A DNA stretch of 12,480 nt from Gp6-AA40 sp050742535 (lineage in GTDB: Bacteria > Acidobacteriota > Vicinamibacteria > Vicinamibacterales > UBA2999): assembly GCA_050742535.1 (NCBI GenBank), contig JBOGIQ010000165.1:1-12480 (forward strand), read 5' to 3'. The notes under the pieces are model-generated. The model searched no databases, was not told where the DNA came from, and saw only the letters and a list, made by a program, of their open reading frames with translations. Shown in pieces: positions 1 to 7,005 of this stretch. How positions within the stretch are numbered: position 1 is the first letter of the stretch; the number at the start of each line of letters is the position of its first letter. The translations under genes and the position numbers were made by a program.

Positions 1-56
1 CTTGGCTGGGGCCTGAGACCTGATGCCTGGGCCCTGAGCCCTGAGCCCTGAGCCCT
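1..56. repeat. Degenerate 7-bp tandem repeat (CCTGAGC-type)
   Basis: The first 56 bases are made of variants of CCTGAGC / GCCTGGG. Three near-exact copies of CCCTGAG lie at about 32-52 and degenerate ones (CCTGAGA, CCTGATG, CCTGGGC) lie before them. No reading frame here looks like a gene. It is one of several low-complexity intergenic tracts in the window. It may continue to the left of the window edge. Confidence 0.6.
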
Positions 57-60
57 CTGC

Positions 61-66
61 TATACT
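61..66 (+). promoter_or_regulatory. Possible -10 box for the tRNA gene
   Basis: TATACT matches five of six positions of the sigma70 -10 consensus and would start transcription about 30 bases before the tRNA. The -35 position falls in the repeat and has no good TTGACA match. This is only a candidate. Confidence 0.25.
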
Positions 67-103
67 GGCCGTTCGGGTTAACACCTGATTTTGCAGTAGA
101 TAT

Positions 104-180
104 AGGCGCGTAGCTCAGTTGGTTAGAGCGCCTCCCTGACACGGAGGAGGTCAGTGGTTCGAGTCCACCCGCGCCTACCA
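104..180 (+). tRNA. tRNA-Val (anticodon GAC)
   Basis: A full cloverleaf can be drawn. The acceptor stem AGGCGCG (104-110) pairs with CGCGCCT (170-176), and the D arm has GCTC/GAGC. The anticodon stem CCTCC/GGAGG encloses the loop CTGACAC, so the anticodon is GAC, which reads GUC valine codons. The T arm has the TTCGAGT loop with four good stem pairs and one A.C mismatch at its base. The discriminator base is A and the terminal CCA is encoded. It is on the same strand as thrS. No T-run terminator is visible after it. Confidence 0.97.
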
Positions 181-231
181 TTCGACTCGCGCCGCGCTCG
201 CACGCGTCGCTCGCTCATGGCAAGCCAGATG

Positions 232-299
232 GAAGTGGAAGAAGTGGAAGAAGTGGAAGAAGTGGAAGAAGTGGAAAACTGGAAAAGTGGAAAAGTTGG
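232..299. repeat. 9-bp minisatellite and left arm of an inverted repeat
   Basis: Five exact copies of the 9-bp unit GAAGTGGAA run from 232 to 276. The tract then changes into the related TGGAAAACTGGAAAAGTGG pattern up to 299. Positions 272-296 are a perfect 25-bp inverted match to 375-399, with a 78-bp spacer. In frame the unit would encode repeated Glu-Val-Glu, but no start or conserved context supports a gene. The 181-430 interval has no gene that I can support. Confidence 0.85.
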
Positions 300-312
300 A
301 ACGTTCGAAGTA

Positions 313-327
313 ACGGGTACTACCCGT
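313..327. promoter_or_regulatory. 15-bp perfect dyad, possible operator
   Basis: ACGGGTA-C-TACCCGT is a perfect 7+1+7 dyad in the spacer between the two minisatellite arms, about 100 bases before thrS. An odd-centred dyad of this size is typical of dimeric repressor sites, but a 15-mer dyad can also occur by chance. No regulator is identifiable. Confidence 0.2.
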
Positions 328-358
328 CGCTTGTGCACGTACTTTTAACTTTCAACTT

Positions 359-428
359 ACTTTTCCACTTTTCCACTTTTCCACTTTTCCAGTTTTCCAG
401 TTTTCCACTTTTGAAGTTGTTCCACTTG
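359..428. repeat. TTTTCCAC minisatellite, right arm of the inverted repeat
   Basis: Tandem copies of the 8-bp unit TTTTCCAC with TTTTCCAG variants run to within a few bases of the thrS start codon. This is the reverse complement of the pattern on the left of the spacer, and 375-399 matches 272-296 perfectly. The tract occupies the place where the thrS ribosome-binding site would be. No Shine-Dalgarno sequence is visible between the tract and the ATG. Confidence 0.85.
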
Positions 429-430
429 TC

Positions 431-2374
431 ATGAGCGACGTCAACATCACACTTCCAGACGGTTCCAGCCGCAGCGTGCCGGCGGGCACGCCGGTGCGCG
501 ACGTCGCATCCGGCATTTCGCCGCGACTGGCCAAAGCCTCGCTCGCCGCCGTCGTCGACGGCCGTCTTGTGGACCTCACCTATCCGCTCAACGCGGACGC
601 GTCGGTGCGTCTGGTCACCGCCGACAGCGCTGAGGCGCTCGCGCTGTATCGGCACAGCACGGCGCACCTGCTTGCCGCCGCCGTCACGAACCTCTTTCCG
701 GGCGCGCAGTGCGGCATCGGCCCCGCCACCGACGAAGGGTTCTTCTACGACTTCGTCGTCAGCCGGCCGTTCGTGCCCGAGGACCTCGAGCTGATCGAGA
801 AGAAGATGCGCGAGCTGGCGCAGCAGGATCTGCCGTACGAACGGCAGATGTGGCCGCGCGAGGAAGCGAAGCGTTTCTTCGGCAGTCGCGGCGAGCCGCT
901 CAAGGTGCAGCTGATCGAGGAGAAGACGGAAGGTCAGGACACGGTCTCCTGCTACACCATCAAGGACAGGGAGACGTTCGTCGATTTCTGCGTCGGACCG
1001 CACGTGCCGTCCACGGGGAAGCTGAAAGCGTTCAAGCTGCTCAACGCGTCCAACGCCTACTGGAAGGGCGACGCGCGCAACCAGCCGATGCAGCGCATCT
1101 ACGGGACGGCGTTCCTCAGCGAGAAGGAACTGCAGGAACACCTGCACCGGATCGAGGAGGCGAAGAAGCGCGATCACCGGAAGATCGGCCGCGACCAGAA
1201 GCTGTTCATGTTCCACCAGTGGGCGCCGGGGGCCGCGTTCTGGCTCGGCAACGGCACGACGCTGTTCAACACGCTCGCGAACTACATGCGCAGTGTGCTG
1301 TTCCCCGCTGGATACGTCGAGGTCAAGACGCCGCTCGTGTTCAACAAGGCGCTGTGGGAGACCTCCGGCCACTGGTCGCACTACCGCAAGAACATGTTTC
1401 TGGTCGAGGGGGGCAGCAAAGACGCGGATGAAGAGCAGATGGCCATCAAGGCCATGAACTGCCCCGGGCATTTCCTGGTCTTTGCGTCCGAGGTCCGCAG
1501 CTATCGCGACCTGCCGCTCCGCTTCCACGAGCAGACTCCGCTGCACCGCAACGAAGCATCGGGCGTGTTGTCGGGGCTGACCCGGGTCCGGCAACTCAGC
1601 CAGGACGACGCGCACTGCTTCGTGATGGAGTCGCAGATTGCGGACGAAGTCGCGCGCCTGCTGGAGCTGATGAAGCAGGTGTACCGTGATTTCGGGCTCC
1701 CGTATTCAGTCCGCCTCTCGACGAGGCCGGAGGAGTTTCTCGGCAAGATCGAGACGTGGGACCACGCCGAGGCGTCGTTGAAGGAGGCATTGGAACGCAC
1801 GGGGCACAGCTTTACGGTGGACGAAGGCGACGGCGCATTCTACGGGCCGAAGATCGACGTCGACGTGACGGATGCCATCGGGCGGAAGTGGCAGTGCGCG
1901 ACGTTCCAGCTCGATTACCAGATGCCTGAACGGTTCGACCTCAAGTACGTCGGCGCCGACAACGCCGAGCATCGCCCGGTCGTCATTCATCGGGCTATTT
2001 TCGGCACGTTCGAGCGGTTCATCGGTCTGCTCATCGAACACTTCGCCGGCGCCTGGCCGCTGTGGCTGGCCCCCGTCCAGGCTGTCGTTATGCCGATTTC
2101 CGATCGGCACCTCGACTACGCCAGGGGCGTTCGCGACCAGGTCGCCGCCGCCGGGCTGCGCGTGGAGCTCGACGACCGGCAGGAGAAGATTGGCTATAAG
2201 ATCCGGGAAGCGCAGCTTCAGAAGGTCCCCTACATGCTGGTAGCCGGCGACCGGGAGGCAGCGGAAGGGACCGTCTCGGTCCGCAGCCGAACCGGTGGGG
2301 ATCTTGGTGCGCGCGCCGTCGGCGCGTTCATCGCTGACGCGCAGGAAGAAATACTGAAAAAGGGACTGTCGTAG
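431..2374 (+). CDS. thrS: Threonine--tRNA ligase (ThrRS)
   Basis: Cytoplasmic class II synthetase that charges tRNA-Thr; 647 residues, the usual length. An N-terminal TGS domain (about 1-62) is followed by the editing domain with HxxxH at His75/His79 and the Cys187-x3-His191 pair, so serine editing should be intact. The catalytic core has NCPGH (Cys344), motif-2 Arg373 (LHRNEAS), QDDAH (His395) and IHRA (His520). Cys344, His395 and His520 are the three expected zinc ligands. The C-terminal anticodon-binding domain begins near WPLWLAP. One local difference from the common form is SGLTRVRQLSQDDAH in place of the more usual HGL.RVR.FTQDDAH. The ATG at 431 starts the TGS domain correctly but has no Shine-Dalgarno sequence; the repeat tract abuts it. 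First gene of the translation block, followed 59 bases later by infC. Confidence 0.97.
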   Translation: MSDVNITLPDGSSRSVPAGTPVRDVASGISPRLAKASLAAVVDGRLVDLTYPLNADASVRLVTADSAEALALYRHSTAHLLAAAVTNLFPGAQCGIGPATDEGFFYDFVVSRPFVPEDLELIEKKMRELAQQDLPYERQMWPREEAKRFFGSRGEPLKVQLIEEKTEGQDTVSCYTIKDRETFVDFCVGPHVPSTGKLKAFKLLNASNAYWKGDARNQPMQRIYGTAFLSEKELQEHLHRIEEAKKRDHRKIGRDQKLFMFHQWAPGAAFWLGNGTTLFNTLANYMRSVLFPAGYVEVKTPLVFNKALWETSGHWSHYRKNMFLVEGGSKDADEEQMAIKAMNCPGHFLVFASEVRSYRDLPLRFHEQTPLHRNEASGVLSGLTRVRQLSQDDAHCFVMESQIADEVARLLELMKQVYRDFGLPYSVRLSTRPEEFLGKIETWDHAEASLKEALERTGHSFTVDEGDGAFYGPKIDVDVTDAIGRKWQCATFQLDYQMPERFDLKYVGADNAEHRPVVIHRAIFGTFERFIGLLIEHFAGAWPLWLAPVQAVVMPISDRHLDYARGVRDQVAAAGLRVELDDRQEKIGYKIREAQLQKVPYMLVAGDREAAEGTVSVRSRTGGDLGARAVGAFIADAQEEILKKGLS

Positions 2375-2409
2375 TTACTACGAACTACGAACCACCAACC
2401 ACGAACGAA
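2375..2409. repeat. A/C-rich ACTACGAAC-type tandem tract after thrS
   Basis: The gap between the thrS stop and the infC ribosome-binding site begins with degenerate copies of ACTACGAAC / ACCACCAACC. The same vocabulary returns after pheT (about 7006-7064). The sequence lacks G and would be unstructured as RNA. It has no gene. Confidence 0.5.
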
Positions 2410-2422
2410 TAAACAGCCGCAG

Positions 2423-2436
2423 AGGAGACAGTTATC
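2423..2436 (+). promoter_or_regulatory. infC ribosome-binding site with ATC start
   Basis: AGGAG (2423-2427) is a strong Shine-Dalgarno sequence, and the codon six bases downstream is ATC (2434-2436). The infC frame is open back to a TAA at about 2412 and contains no ATG before the N-terminal IF-3 sequence. The GTG at 2509 has no upstream Shine-Dalgarno and would remove conserved N-terminal residues. Rare AUU/AUC/AUA starts are a known feature of infC in other bacteria, where IF-3 rejects them and so represses itself. Confidence 0.75.
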
Positions 2437-3030
2437 GCTTTCGATCGTTCGCCCCGACGTGACGACCGCATCCGCACCAACGAGCGCATTCGGGTTCGTG
2501 AAGTTCGCGTGATTGACGAGACCGGACAGCAGCTCGGGATCATGCCGCCGCCGCAGGCGGTGGCCATCGCGCGTCAGAAGGGGCTCGACCTGGTCGAGAT
2601 CTCGCCGACTGCCGTGCCTCCGGTGTGCCGAATCATGGACTTCGGCAAGTATCAGTACCAGGAGCAGAAACGGTCCCGCGAGGCGAAGAAGCACCAGCGC
2701 GTGATCGAGGTCAAGGAGATCAAGTTCCGCCCGAAAGTCGACGAGCACGACTACGACTTCAAGAAGAAGCACATCGAGCGCTTCCTCGCCGACGGCGACA
2801 AGGTCAAGGCGACGATCTTCTTCCGCGGCCGCGAGATGGCGCACCCGGAAATCGGGCGCCGCATCCTGGAGCGGCTGATCGCGGACCTGGGCGACCAGGC
2901 CGTCGCCGAAACGATGCCGCGGCAGGAAGGCAACCAGATGCACGTCATCCTGGCCGGGCGGGCAATGCGGAAGAACGTGCCGAAGAAAGCGCAGGAAGCG
3001 GTCGCTGCATCGGAGCCGACCGAGGAATAG
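2434..3030 (+). CDS. infC: Translation initiation factor IF-3
   Basis: IF-3 binds the 30S subunit, prevents early 50S joining and checks the start codon-initiator tRNA pairing. Reading from ATC at 2434 gives 198 residues. A short basic leader (AFDRSPRRDDRIR) leads into the N-domain signature TNERIRVREVRVID and GQQLGIMPPPQA. The linker region is KYQYQEQKRSREAKKHQ. The C-domain contains VKEIKFRP, HDYDFKKKH and FRGREMAHPEIG. A start at the GTG (2509) would delete the first 25 residues, including TNERIR, so I prefer the ATC preceded by AGGAG. The ATC start implies negative feedback by IF-3 on its own translation, as known in E. coli. rpmI starts 8 bases after the stop, the classic infC-rpmI-rplT order. 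Confidence 0.95.
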   Translation: MAFDRSPRRDDRIRTNERIRVREVRVIDETGQQLGIMPPPQAVAIARQKGLDLVEISPTAVPPVCRIMDFGKYQYQEQKRSREAKKHQRVIEVKEIKFRPKVDEHDYDFKKKHIERFLADGDKVKATIFFRGREMAHPEIGRRILERLIADLGDQAVAETMPRQEGNQMHVILAGRAMRKNVPKKAQEAVAASEPTEE

Positions 3031-3038
3031 AGAGCACA

Positions 3039-3236
3039 ATGCCGAAACTGAAGACACACCGGGGTGCAGCGAAGCGGTTCAAGAAGACCGGCACGGGCAA
3101 GATCGTCCGCGGCTCGGCCTTCAAGCGTCACATCCTGACCGGCAAGACGACGAAGTCGAAGCGGCAGATGCGCGGGATGCGCGAAGTCGCCGAGCAGGAT
3201 GCGCCGAAGCTGAATCGGATGCTGCCGTATAAATAG
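3039..3236 (+). CDS. rpmI: 50S ribosomal protein L35
   Basis: A 65-residue, very basic protein, the normal length for bL35. It has the family start MPKLKTHRGAAKRFKKTGTG and the middle KIVRGSAFKRHILTGKTTKSKRQ, and ends in a Tyr-Lys pair (MLPYK). It is a component of the large ribosomal subunit. It sits 8 bases after infC and is probably co-translated with it; GAGGA inside the infC end may serve as a distant ribosome-binding site. In other bacteria rpmI and rplT are repressed by L20 binding the mRNA leader. No such structure can be identified here by eye. Confidence 0.97.
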   Translation: MPKLKTHRGAAKRFKKTGTGKIVRGSAFKRHILTGKTTKSKRQMRGMREVAEQDAPKLNRMLPYK

Positions 3237-3243
3237 GTGGACT

Positions 3244-3300
3244 GGGTTGCCTGGGTTGCCTGGGTTGCCTGGGTAGCCTGGGTTGCCTGGGTTGCCTGGG
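3244..3300. repeat. 9-bp tandem repeat (GGGTTGCCT)n
   Basis: Six units of GGGTTGCCT run from 3244 to 3297, the fourth with one change (GGGTAGCCT), followed by a partial unit. The tract lies 7 bases after the rpmI stop, inside the infC-rpmI-rplT operon. An open frame reading Trp-Val-Ala repeats runs through it, but it continues into non-coding palindromes and has no start context, so I do not call a gene. Confidence 0.9.
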
Positions 3301-3301
3301 T

Positions 3302-3361
3302 GGGGCGCGCCTTGTCAGGCCCGCCTAGAAGTAGCGTGGGGCGGGCCTTGTCAGGCCCGCC
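3302..3361. repeat. Two direct copies of a GGCGGGCCT palindrome
   Basis: Two copies of a hairpin-forming element lie in direct orientation. The second copy (3340-3361) is perfect: GGCGGGCCT, loop TGTC, AGGCCCGCC. The first copy (3304-3325) has the same loop and right arm with one mismatch in the left arm. The flanking GTGGGGCG is shared too, so these are copies of one element rather than chance hairpins. They lie between rpmI and rplT, where strong hairpins could slow ribosomes or RNA polymerase. Confidence 0.85.
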
Positions 3362-3395
3362 AGAGGTAACTGGGTCAATACAAAGTCGCTTCCAA

Positions 3396-3415
3396 GGAAC
3401 GGCGCTAGCCGTTCC
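3396..3415. repeat. Palindrome GGAACGGC-GCTA-GCCGTTCC
   Basis: A perfect 8-bp stem with a four-base GCTA loop, 39 bases before the rplT start. It differs in stem sequence from the two palindromes just before it but has the same architecture. It could fold in the rplT leader. Confidence 0.7.
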
Positions 3416-3454
3416 GGTAGACAGGGAGGCGCACCCACAGCCGACGAGGAAACA

Positions 3455-3826
3455 ATGCCGCGAGTTAAAAGAGGGACAGTCCGCCGGGCCAAGCGCAAGA
3501 AGCTCCTCGCCCGTGCGAAAGGCTACTACCAGACCAAGAGCAAGCTGTATCGGGCAGCGAAAGAGTCGGTCGACACGGCGCTCAAGTACGCCTATGTCGG
3601 CCGCAAGAACAAGAAGCGCGAGTTCCGGCGTCTCTGGGTGGTCCGCATCAACGCGGCGGCACGCGAGAACGGCCTGACTTACTCGCAGCTCATGCGCGGC
3701 TTGAAGGCGGCCGGCAGCACGCTCGACCGCAAGATGCTGGCGGATCTCGCCGCCACCCAACCCGCAGCGTTCGCCAAGGTAGCGGCGCAGGCCAAGGCCG
3801 CGCTTCCTGCCCAGGCGAATGCCTGA
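3455..3826 (+). CDS. rplT: 50S ribosomal protein L20
   Basis: A 123-residue basic protein of bL20 type, needed for early 50S assembly. The start MPRVKRGTVRRAKRKKLLARAKGYY is the family's RNA-binding N-terminal extension. The globular part follows with KYAYVGRKNKKREFRRLWVVRINAAAR and YSQLMRGLKAA. The C-terminal tail is Ala-rich. ATG at 3455 has GAGGA five bases upstream. It is separated from rpmI by 218 bases of repeats, unusually far for this gene pair. The stop overlaps the pheS start by 8 bases, which ties the ribosomal genes to pheST. Confidence 0.97.
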   Translation: MPRVKRGTVRRAKRKKLLARAKGYYQTKSKLYRAAKESVDTALKYAYVGRKNKKREFRRLWVVRINAAARENGLTYSQLMRGLKAAGSTLDRKMLADLAATQPAAFAKVAAQAKAALPAQANA

Positions 3827-4931
3827 TTCTCCGAACCACGAGTCGGCGGTCGAGGCCCTGCGCACGGACTTCCGTGCGCGGGTCGCGTCCGTTCGTACCG
3901 ACGCCGAGCTCAAGGCGCTCCACGACGAGTTTCTGAGCCGCAAGTCCGGCTCCGTCACCGGTCTGCTCAAGCAGCTGGGCACGCTCGCCCCGGACGAGCG
4001 CCGTGCGACCGGCGCGCTCGTCAACGAGCTGAAGGCCGAGATCGAAACGGCCATCGACGGGCGGCGCACGGCGCTCAGTGCCAGCCGCGCGCCCGCCGGA
4101 GCCGTGGACGTCACGCTGCCGGGACGCGAGCAGCCGCTGGGACGCATCCACCCGCTGATGCGCGTCCGCCAGGAGGTCGAGGACATCTTCACGCGCCTCG
4201 GCTACGAGATCCTCGAAGGGCCGGAAGTCGAAGACGACTTCCACAACTTCGAGGCACTCAACATGCCGCCCGACCACCCCGCGCGCGACATGCAGGACAC
4301 GCTGTACCTGTCGACGCCGGTCGTCGGCGGCATCTGGGGCGCGCACCGGCGAGATGCTCTGGGCGGGAAACCGCCGGAGGAGCAGGCGCGCGTGGCGACG
4401 CTGCTGCGCACGCATACGTCGGCGATGCAGATCCGCTACATGCAGACCTTCCAGCCGCCGGTCCGCATCATCGTCCCCGGGCGCGTCTATCGACGCGACA
4501 ACCTCGATCTCACGCACACGCCGATGTTCCAGCAGTTCGAGGGGCTGGTCGTGGACGAAGGGATCACGATGGCGGACCTGAAGGGGACGCTCGAGGCAAT
4601 GGTGCACGCGCTGTTCGGGACGAGCGCGAAGGTGCGCCTGCGCCCGAGCTTCTTCCCGTACACCGAGCCGAGCGCCGAGGTCGACATCAGCTGTCAGGGC
4701 TGTAACGGCAAGGGGTGCGCGATCTGCAAGCACACCGGCTGGCTGGAGATCCTTGGCAGCGGGATGGTCCATCCGGCGCTGTTCGAGGCCGTCGGCTACG
4801 ACCCCGAGCGCTACACCGGATTCGCGTTCGGCACCGGCATCGAGCGCATCGCTATGCTGAAGTACCGCGTCGACGACATCCGTCTGTTCTACGAGAACGA
4901 TCTCCGGTTCCTCGAGCAGTTCCCCGCATGA
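3819..4931 (+). CDS. pheS: Phenylalanine--tRNA ligase alpha subunit
   Basis: Catalytic alpha subunit of the (alpha-beta)2 PheRS that charges tRNA-Phe; 370 residues. The N-terminal coiled-coil region is about residues 1-90. The class II core carries FHNFEALNMPPDHPARDMQD, the motif-2 region RVYRRDNLDLTHTPMFQQFEG, FFPYTEPSAEVD and motif 3 FGTGIERIAMLKY. A Cys cluster (292, 295, 300, 303; CX2C-X4-CX2C) followed by HTGWLEILGSGMVHP is the known putative zinc site of many bacterial PheS proteins. The ATG at 3819 overlaps the rplT end by 8 bases, so translational coupling is likely. The end overlaps pheT as ATGA. Confidence 0.97.
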   Translation: MPDSPNHESAVEALRTDFRARVASVRTDAELKALHDEFLSRKSGSVTGLLKQLGTLAPDERRATGALVNELKAEIETAIDGRRTALSASRAPAGAVDVTLPGREQPLGRIHPLMRVRQEVEDIFTRLGYEILEGPEVEDDFHNFEALNMPPDHPARDMQDTLYLSTPVVGGIWGAHRRDALGGKPPEEQARVATLLRTHTSAMQIRYMQTFQPPVRIIVPGRVYRRDNLDLTHTPMFQQFEGLVVDEGITMADLKGTLEAMVHALFGTSAKVRLRPSFFPYTEPSAEVDISCQGCNGKGCAICKHTGWLEILGSGMVHPALFEAVGYDPERYTGFAFGTGIERIAMLKYRVDDIRLFYENDLRFLEQFPA

Positions 4932-6982
4932 AAGTCCTGCTGTCCTGGCTGCGCGAGTTCGTGGAGATACGCGAATCGGCGGACGAGATCGCGCGCGTCA
5001 TGTCGCTCCGCGGCTTTGCCGTGGAAGGGGTTGGACTGGTCGGAATCGGCGATTGGGTTATCGATTTCGAGGTGACCGGGAACCGGCCTGACTGCATGTC
5101 GGTCGCCGGCATGGCGCGCGAGATCGCAACGGCGTTCCAATTGCCGCTGAAGGCCGGCCAGGATAACAGTGGGCCGGGTTCCGCCGGAGGCGGTAAGGCC
5201 AGCGGAGGCGGACCTGGCATTCGGATCATTCTCGAAGACCTCGATCTCTGCCCCTACTACGCGGGAGGGATAGTAGACGTCACCGTCGCGCCCTCGCCCG
5301 ACTGGATGCAGGAGCGCCTCAAGGCCGGCGGCGTCCGGCCGATCAGCAACATCGTCGACGTCACGAACTACGTGCTGCTCGAGCTCGGTCAGCCGATGCA
5401 TGCGTTCGACGCGGCGACGCTGGAGAAGAACGAGGTCCGTGTGCGAACGGCTCGTGACGGCGAGCGGCTGAAGACGCTCGACGGCCAGGACCGGCCGCTG
5501 ACCGCGGACATGCTGGTGATCGCCGATGGCGTGCGGCCCGTCGGCATTGCCGGCGTGATGGGCGGCGCCGACTCGGAGGTCACGGACTCGACCCGGTCGA
5601 TCGTGCTGGAGAGCGCCTATTTCAATCCCCTGTCGGTGCGGCGCACCAGCCGGACGCTGGGACTGAAAACGGAGGCCAGCACGCGGTTCGAACGTGGTAC
5701 CGATCGAATGCTGCCCGGTGTGGCTCTGCTCCGCGCCTGTGCCCTGCTGGAGCAGATCGGCGCCGGCACGCCGCGGGCGAACGTGGTCGCTGGCGGTCTT
5801 GCCAACGTGCCGGCACGGGTGATTACGCTTCGCCGTCAGCGGGTCACGGCGCTCCTCGGCATCACGGTGGCGGACGCGGACATCTCGCGCATTCTCGTCA
5901 GCCTCGGATTCGAACTGGCGCCGCTTCCGGACGGCTGGTCCGTTACCGTTCCTCCACGGCGCGTGGACGTCGCTCGAGAGGTCGATCTGATCGAGGAGAT
6001 CGCCCGCCACAACGGATTCGACCGGATTCCCGGGCGCTTCCCCGCTCTCCTGCAACCGCCGGCGGCAGTGGATCCGCGGATCACGCGCGCCCGGCAGCTG
6101 CGCACGGTCATGACCGGTGCGGGCTTTTCAGAGGCGAACACGTTCGGATTCATTGCCAGATCTGCCGCCGCGCCATTCGGCGATGACAGCGCGCTCGTGG
6201 CGATCGCGAATCCCCTCTCGGAGAATTTCGGCGTCCTTCGGCCGTCGGTGCTGCCCGGGCTCGTCGGTGCGGTCGCGTACAACCGCCATCGCGAGCAGCG
6301 CGACATCAGGCTCTTCGAAATCGGCGCCAGGTTCACGCGCTCCGCAGGCGAGGAGCGCACGATCGCGGCGGTATGGGCGGGCGCGACGGGTAGCGACCAC
6401 TGGGGCGGCGGCACGCGGCCGGTCGATTTTTTCGACATCAGAGGTATCGCCGAACGGATCGTCCTGGCGATGGGCTTCCTTCACTACCGCGTCGAGCCTG
6501 GTGGCCCAGCGTGGTTCGTGCCGGGACGCGCCGCGACGCTGATGATCAAGGGGATGCCCTTCGGATACCTTGGACTTCTGTCGCCCGCTATCGGGGAGCA
6601 GCACGGTCTTTCAGCCGCCGATGCGGTCTACGCGCTCGACCTGGATTTCGATCGGCTGGAGAGCTTCGCCCCGCAGCAGATGGCGGTTCACGCGCTGCCG
6701 CGCTTCCCATCGGTCTCGCGCGACATATCCATCCTCGTCGACGAAGCCCTGCCGGCTGCCGACGTCCGGCAGACGATCAGCGAGGTCGCTCCAGCATTGC
6801 TCGCCCGCGTCCGCGAGTTCGACCGCTACCAGGGCAAAGGTGTGCCGGAGGGCAAGGTGAGCCTGTCGCTGCGGCTGACCTTCCGGTCACCAGACCGAAC
6901 GCTGACCGACGCCGAGGTGCAGCAGGCGATGGACGATGTGCTGAGGGCGGTGCGCGAGAAGCACGGCGCCGTTCAACGGTGA
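4928..6982 (+). CDS. pheT: Phenylalanine--tRNA ligase beta subunit, short form
   Basis: Beta subunit of PheRS, which edits Tyr-tRNA-Phe and binds tRNA; 684 residues against about 800 in E. coli. The start MKVLLSWLREFVE is the usual B1 N-terminus, and ATG overlaps the pheS stop as ATGA. The sequence passes directly from this start to VIDFEVTGNRPDCMSVAGMAREIA. The roughly 110-residue EMAPII-like tRNA-binding OB fold (domain B2) that normally splits B1 is therefore absent. A Gly/Ser-rich linker lies near residues 79-96. The B3/B4 editing domain has ELGQPMHAFD and GIAGVMGG. A B5 domain, the B6/B7 pseudo-catalytic core and a C-terminal FDX-ACB domain (LPRFPSVSRDISILVDE, FRSPDRTLT) follow. The stop codon abuts a palindrome. 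Confidence 0.96.
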   Translation: MKVLLSWLREFVEIRESADEIARVMSLRGFAVEGVGLVGIGDWVIDFEVTGNRPDCMSVAGMAREIATAFQLPLKAGQDNSGPGSAGGGKASGGGPGIRIILEDLDLCPYYAGGIVDVTVAPSPDWMQERLKAGGVRPISNIVDVTNYVLLELGQPMHAFDAATLEKNEVRVRTARDGERLKTLDGQDRPLTADMLVIADGVRPVGIAGVMGGADSEVTDSTRSIVLESAYFNPLSVRRTSRTLGLKTEASTRFERGTDRMLPGVALLRACALLEQIGAGTPRANVVAGGLANVPARVITLRRQRVTALLGITVADADISRILVSLGFELAPLPDGWSVTVPPRRVDVAREVDLIEEIARHNGFDRIPGRFPALLQPPAAVDPRITRARQLRTVMTGAGFSEANTFGFIARSAAAPFGDDSALVAIANPLSENFGVLRPSVLPGLVGAVAYNRHREQRDIRLFEIGARFTRSAGEERTIAAVWAGATGSDHWGGGTRPVDFFDIRGIAERIVLAMGFLHYRVEPGGPAWFVPGRAATLMIKGMPFGYLGLLSPAIGEQHGLSAADAVYALDLDFDRLESFAPQQMAVHALPRFPSVSRDISILVDEALPAADVRQTISEVAPALLARVREFDRYQGKGVPEGKVSLSLRLTFRSPDRTLTDAEVQQAMDDVLRAVREKHGAVQR

Positions 6983-6983
6983 A

Positions 6984-7005
6984 AGGCCGACCTGAAGGTC
7001 GGCCT
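6984..7005. repeat. Palindrome AGGCCGACCT-GA-AGGTCGGCCT after pheT
   Basis: A perfect 10-bp stem around GA, one base after the pheT stop. The sequence GTGAAAGGCCGACC, including the stop codon, recurs at about 11044-11057, so the element boundary coincides with the stop. It could act as a transcript 3'-end hairpin, but no T-run follows. Confidence 0.8.

Noticed and set aside
320..1615. Long minus-strand open frame opposite thrS
   Set aside because: It is a high-GC shadow of thrS; its sequence is Arg/Val/Leu/Ala/Glu-rich with no recognisable family, while the plus strand is clearly ThrRS.
431..2374. T-box or leader-peptide attenuation before thrS or pheS
   Set aside because: No T-box consensus, no Thr- or Phe-rich leader peptide and no terminator/antiterminator pair are visible; pheS starts inside rplT, which leaves no leader.
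3237..3677. Trp-Val-Ala repeat protein after rpmI
   Set aside because: The frame is only the 9-bp tandem repeat read through palindromes and then into rplT in the wrong frame; no start or ribosome-binding site supports it.
4889..6055. Long minus-strand open frame opposite pheT
   Set aside because: Shadow of pheT, with His/Arg-rich low-complexity composition and no domain.
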